Program-made: the position numbers and the translations under genes
DNA from: Bifidobacterium stellenboschense
Lineage (GTDB): Bacteria > Actinomycetota > Actinomycetes > Actinomycetales > Bifidobacteriaceae
DNA length: 64,000 bases
Assembly (NCBI RefSeq): GCF_000741785.1
Contig: NZ_JGZP01000011.1
Span: forward strand, 62,001-126,000
Reading direction: 5' to 3'
Notes under the pieces: generated by a model
Seen by the model: only the letters and a program-made list of their open reading frames with translations
Databases searched by the model: none
What the model was told of the DNA's origin: nothing
Part shown: one piece after another, positions 61,028-64,000 of the stretch
How positions within the stretch are numbered: position 1 is the first letter of the stretch
How the letters are laid out: each line of letters opens with the position of its first letter

Positions 61028-61972
61028 ATGTTGGCTCTCCCCTCATCCCGCCCGCAGCGGGTGACCGACGGCGAGGACACGCGACGGCTCGCACGCTACG
61101 TGCTGTCCGGCTCACGCACGAGGCCGGTGCTCGTCGTCACCGCGCGGGGGAACGCGCACGACGCGTGGAACGACGTCGAGGCGATCGCGGCGCTGACGGG
61201 CGGCGCGTTGGACGTCGTGCTGCTCGACGGAGCCGGCAGGACCGTCGATGGCGCGGACGAGACGTTCAACGCGGCTCTGGCCGCGGACGGCCACGGCACA
61301 CCCGGCGTCTACAACGGGGCGGCGCGGCTCTACCCCGCGCCGCCGGCGGCGACGACGCTCTACTATCTGGACACCGCGGCGCATCGCGGCCGGCTGATCG
61401 CCGACCTGCTGCGGCGCGACGACGATGCCGCCACCGGACCGTCCGCCGCGCCGTCCGAAGACGCCGTCCGACGGTTCGTCGAACGGTCCGACGAGACGCG
61501 CTCCTACGATCTGGAGGAACTGCGCAGACGGCATCCGGCGCATGTGATCCGCACGAAGGCGGAGGCGCGCGAACTCGCCGACCTGCTGCTGTCGCCGGAA
61601 CGCCGCAAACCGGTCGTCGTGGTGTCGCGGTCGGCGGGATCACGCCGGACGTGCGTGGACGTCGACCTCATCTCGACCATGCTGCACGGGCTCGCCGCGA
61701 CCGTGATGCTCGACTCGAACGAGGCGATCTCCGAGTTCAAACGCCACGTCGCGCAACCGGCGTGGGTGTTCGGCGACGCGGGACGCGTGTTCCCCGCCGA
61801 CGCCTCGTGGAACGACCCGAAGGCGCGGATGCGGCTGTTCCTGCCGAACGAGCACGTTTCGCGCATGCTGCTGACGAACATCATGATCAAGGACGCGCTG
61901 CTGCTGGTCGCCGACGGCCTGCGCGAGAGGATCTCCGAGAACCGCGTGGACCACACGAATCGCACGGAGTGA
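61028..61972 (+). CDS. Hypothetical protein of the zinc-ribbon/GTPase cluster
   Basis: 314 residues from ATG 61028 (GAGGAAGG upstream). Alternating alpha/beta pattern with hydrophobic strands (RPVLVVTARG, ALDVVLLDGAG, ATTLYYLDTAA, KPVVVVSRSAG, AATVMLDSNEA, AWVFGDAGRVF). This gives two Rossmann-like halves joined by an Arg/Glu-rich segment near residues 135-180. No signal or membrane segment. No known family recognised; no catalytic motif could be assigned. It is the first gene of the rightward group ending in the GTPase. Confidence 0.7.
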   Translation: MLALPSSRPQRVTDGEDTRRLARYVLSGSRTRPVLVVTARGNAHDAWNDVEAIAALTGGALDVVLLDGAGRTVDGADETFNAALAADGHGTPGVYNGAARLYPAPPAATTLYYLDTAAHRGRLIADLLRRDDDAATGPSAAPSEDAVRRFVERSDETRSYDLEELRRRHPAHVIRTKAEARELADLLLSPERRKPVVVVSRSAGSRRTCVDVDLISTMLHGLAATVMLDSNEAISEFKRHVAQPAWVFGDAGRVFPADASWNDPKARMRLFLPNEHVSRMLLTNIMIKDALLLVADGLRERISENRVDHTNRTE

Positions 61973-62173
61973 ACCGCCCGCACGAATCGTACGTCCCACG
62001 CAAGTCGTACCGCACCGCCGCGACCCGGCGGTGATACGATGAGAACTGTTTTCGAGGCACTCGCCTCCCCTCTTTTTCAATGTCGAAACCATTGCGCCCG
62101 AAACCATGCGGCAGTCGCCCGACGTACGACGACCGTGCGATGTTCGGGCCGGACGGAGGGAAACCATCATGCC

Positions 62174-62323
62174 ATGTACACCTATTACAAGCCCGGCGAA
62201 TACGGCGCGGACAGCAGCATGGTGCGCGACTGCCCCAGCTGCGGCGCACGCTGCTACAGCAGCTACTCGCTCAACAGCCACACGAACACCGCCGCCTGCC
62301 CGTACTGCGGCCGCGAGTTCTGA
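62174..62323 (+). CDS. 49-residue zinc-ribbon protein
   Basis: ATG at 62174 follows GGAGGGAAACC. The C-terminal 30 residues are a compact zinc ribbon: CPSCGARCYSSYSLNSHTNT then CPYCGREF, with one extra Cys. The N-terminus is Tyr-rich (MYTYYKPGEYGADS). It is the third separate gene in this cluster built on short CxxC zinc ribbons. Partner binding is inferred. Confidence 0.7.
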   Translation: MYTYYKPGEYGADSSMVRDCPSCGARCYSSYSLNSHTNTAACPYCGREF

Positions 62324-62363
62324 CGCGTCGCGATACCGCCGATTCCAAGGGGAAGGCCATCGG

Positions 62364-62663
62364 ATGGAGGATTTGTTCATCGTACTCGCGGTCATCGTTC
62401 TGGTGCTCGTCGTCATCTACTATCTGGTGGTCTTCCTCATCAAGATCCTGCCGATGATGCTGACGGTCATCGGCGTCCTCACCGCCGTCGCATTGGGGAC
62501 GATGCTCGTCATCGGACTCGTCAAAGGCGCGTACGGCGGCATCGTCGGCTACTACGAGACGCTGCGCGACGTGTACGGCAAAGGCAGGGGGCTCGCCATC
62601 GGGCTCGCCGTCACCGCGTTCTGGATCGCGCTCGGCGCACTCGCCGTGGCGCTCGCCGTGTGA
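62364..62663 (+). CDS. Small multi-helix membrane protein
   Basis: 99 residues from ATG 62364 (AAGGGGAAGG site). Three hydrophobic stretches: 'LFIVLAVIVLVLVVIYYLVV', 'MMLTVIGVLTAVALGTMLVI' and 'LAIGLAVTAFWIALGALAVA', separated by short polar loops (YYETLRDVYGKGRG). No family recognised. It lies 48 bp before the membrane GTPase and 40 bp after the zinc-ribbon peptide; likely one transcript. Confidence 0.7.
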   Translation: MEDLFIVLAVIVLVLVVIYYLVVFLIKILPMMLTVIGVLTAVALGTMLVIGLVKGAYGGIVGYYETLRDVYGKGRGLAIGLAVTAFWIALGALAVALAV

Positions 62664-62711
62664 TGCGACGGCGCCGCCGTATCGACGCATCATCGGGAAA
62701 GGCTCATGCAT

Positions 62712-64000
62712 ATGGGGAAGAAGAAGGGGACCACGAAGCCCGCGAGACCGCCGAAGCCGCGCAGACCCGACGACCCGGCGAAGGTCTCGTACCTGTTCGG
62801 CCCGGGTTTCGCCGACATTTCGCGGGTCATCAGGTCCACTACGGACAAGGCGCGCACGAACATCGACGATATGACGCGCGCCGCTGTCGAAGTGTCCGAG
62901 GGCACGACGTTCGACAGCATGATCGTACGCGCCGGATGGACGGCCTGCCGGTACGTGTACTGGCTGGCGTGCTGTCTCGGCATGGTGGTCACGAGCGTCA
63001 TCTACTGCGTCGGCATGCTGCTGCCGCAGACCATCGCCTTCCTGTGCTACGAGCTCGTCGGATCGGCATTATGCGCGGCCACATGGCTGACCGACACGCT
63101 CTTCCTCGCCATCCTGCGCATCTCCAACGTCTGCGACTACTGCCACAAACGGTTCGCCCGCCCCGTCTACCAGTGCCCGAACTGTGGCGCCAAGCACCGC
63201 GACCTGTTCCCCGGACGCTACGGCATCCTCCACCACACCTGCCGATGCGGCCAGAGACTGCCGTCAAGCATCCTCGACCGCCGCAAACCGCGCCGCAAGC
63301 TCACCGCCCTGTGCCCGTACTGCCTCGCCGCCGGTCATGACGAGATCATCCGCTCCGCCGGCAGCCGCACCATCTGCATCCCCGTGGTGGGCGGCGCCTC
63401 AAGCGGCAAGACCTCGCTCATCAACGCGTACGCCGTGTCACTGATCACGCGCCGCGCCGGCGAGCATGGCCTCACCACGCGCTTCTACGACGAGGCGCGC
63501 AAGCAGCGGTTCGCCACGATGGTGGCCGACAGCGAGCGCGGCTTCGTCGACAAGACCGCCGTCGAGACCGACGGGCAACGCGCCAGCGCGTTCTCGATGA
63601 GCTTCTATCTCGACGGGGGCGGTCTCAGACCGTCGCGTCTCGTGCAGCTGCTCGACATCGCCGGCGAGACGTTCGTCCGCGGCGACGAGAACGAACAGCA
63701 GAACCAGTATGCGCACTGCGAGGGCATCGTGCTGGTCATCGACCCTCTGGCCATTCCCCAGGTGAAGGCCCGCGTCGCATCCGGCCTGCGCGGCACGGAC
63801 GCCGGCTCGATCAGCGCCTCCCCGCTCGGCGACGTGATGAACGCGCTGCGCAACGACATCGACGCGAATCTGGCGAGGAACCGCGGCAAACGTCTGACGA
63901 CGCCGTTGGCCGTCGTCATCAACAAGGTCGACGCGGCGCCGCTCCTCGACGAGCGTCTCGACGCGCCCGCGATCGCACGGTTCCGTCAGGCGGAGCCGGA
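62712..64000 (+). CDS. Membrane-associated P-loop GTPase with internal zinc ribbons (partial)
   Basis: Starts at ATG 62712 (GGGAAAGG upstream) and is open to the window end (429 complete codons). Basic, proline-rich N-terminus (KPARPPKPRRPDD); two or three hydrophobic segments (about residues 83-135, WLACCLGMVVTSVIYCVGML). Two zinc ribbons follow, 'CDYCHKRFARPVYQCPNCGA' and 'CRCGQRLP' with a later CPYC. The GTPase domain has G1 'VVGGASSGKTSLINAYAVSL', D-x-x-G 'RLVQLLDIAGETFVRGDENE', 'GIVLVIDPLAIPQ' and N-K-V-D in 'AVVINKVDAAP'. This matches TRAFAC-type NTPases annotated as double-GTPase 2, which occur in proposed conflict systems (family memory, unverified). Confidence 0.75.
   Translation, partial: MGKKKGTTKPARPPKPRRPDDPAKVSYLFGPGFADISRVIRSTTDKARTNIDDMTRAAVEVSEGTTFDSMIVRAGWTACRYVYWLACCLGMVVTSVIYCVGMLLPQTIAFLCYELVGSALCAATWLTDTLFLAILRISNVCDYCHKRFARPVYQCPNCGAKHRDLFPGRYGILHHTCRCGQRLPSSILDRRKPRRKLTALCPYCLAAGHDEIIRSAGSRTICIPVVGGASSGKTSLINAYAVSLITRRAGEHGLTTRFYDEARKQRFATMVADSERGFVDKTAVETDGQRASAFSMSFYLDGGGLRPSRLVQLLDIAGETFVRGDENEQQNQYAHCEGIVLVIDPLAIPQVKARVASGLRGTDAGSISASPLGDVMNALRNDIDANLARNRGKRLTTPLAVVINKVDAAPLLDERLDAPAIARFRQAEP

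Overview
The window is a high-GC actinobacterial chromosome segment. It is most likely from Bifidobacterium (genus-level inference). Support for that: a tmRNA with tag AKSNRTEFALAA, a fruK-fruF-fruG type sugar ABC exporter-like importer locus, an L-lactate dehydrogenase of bifidobacterial type, a HelD-type helicase, mtrA-mtrB-lpqB, and a mur/fts cluster of actinobacterial order that ends at the tmRNA gene. No rRNA or tRNA gene was found.

Region 1 (1 to about 8,590) is an integrated mobile element whose left end lies outside the window. It ends with a tyrosine integrase (8401-7106, minus) pointing away from the 3' end of ssrA. Its cargo is small and modular: a divergent repressor switch with two near-identical palindromic operators (1641-1696); an ATPase behind a 26-bp direct repeat; an orphan HicB with a HicA-like remnant; a Panacea-domain antitoxin with a two-helix membrane protein (PanAT-like); a GNAT acetyltransferase with a small overlapping partner; and two paralogous cassettes (4850-5521 and 6415-7098). 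Each cassette has the same layout: promoter, tiny hydrophobic peptide, hairpin, membrane peptide, overlapping HTH protein, terminator.

Region 2 (8,553-23,942) is tmRNA plus the dcw cluster, all on the minus strand: mraZ, rsmH, ftsL, ftsI, a MurE-like protein that has lost its P-loop, murF, mraY, murD, ftsW, murG, murC, ftsQ. Four MraZ boxes at 10-bp spacing precede mraZ, and MraZ has a long Gly/Pro/Tyr/Met-rich N-terminal extension.

Region 3 (24.1-41.6 kb) is housekeeping: HelD-type helicase, serA, nrdR, a LysM protein and lexA sharing SOS boxes, a CDF metal exporter, ldh, hflX, an RsmC-like methyltransferase, hrpA, a YhbY protein, a DHA2-type MFS transporter, and then an 820-bp repeat-rich intergenic region.

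Region 4 (41.6-52.7 kb, minus strand) reads from a Ski2-like helicase through rarA, mtrA, mtrB, a chimeric lipoprotein, fruK, fruF and fruG. Two lesions stand out. mtrA carries a frameshift between its receiver and DNA-binding domains. The next gene after mtrB is an in-frame fusion of the 5' end of lpqB to the 3' end of a sugar-binding protein (fruE), as if one deletion had joined the two loci. Both could be real or assembly errors.

Region 5 (52.7-54.66 kb) has no convincing gene. It holds two 270-bp superunits, each with a 9-bp and a 15-bp tandem array, plus five copies of a 31-bp palindromic element.

Region 6 (54.66-64 kb) encodes an HTH protein, two zinc-ribbon membrane proteins, a signal-peptide/C-terminal-anchor protein, a polyphosphate kinase 2, an unrecognised protein, a 49-residue zinc ribbon, a small membrane protein and a truncated (window end) membrane GTPase with internal zinc ribbons. 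Three of the membrane proteins carry the same cytoplasmic proline-rich PPRPS-type motif. This region is the best candidate for an undescribed membrane system; the tandem cassettes of Region 1 are the second.
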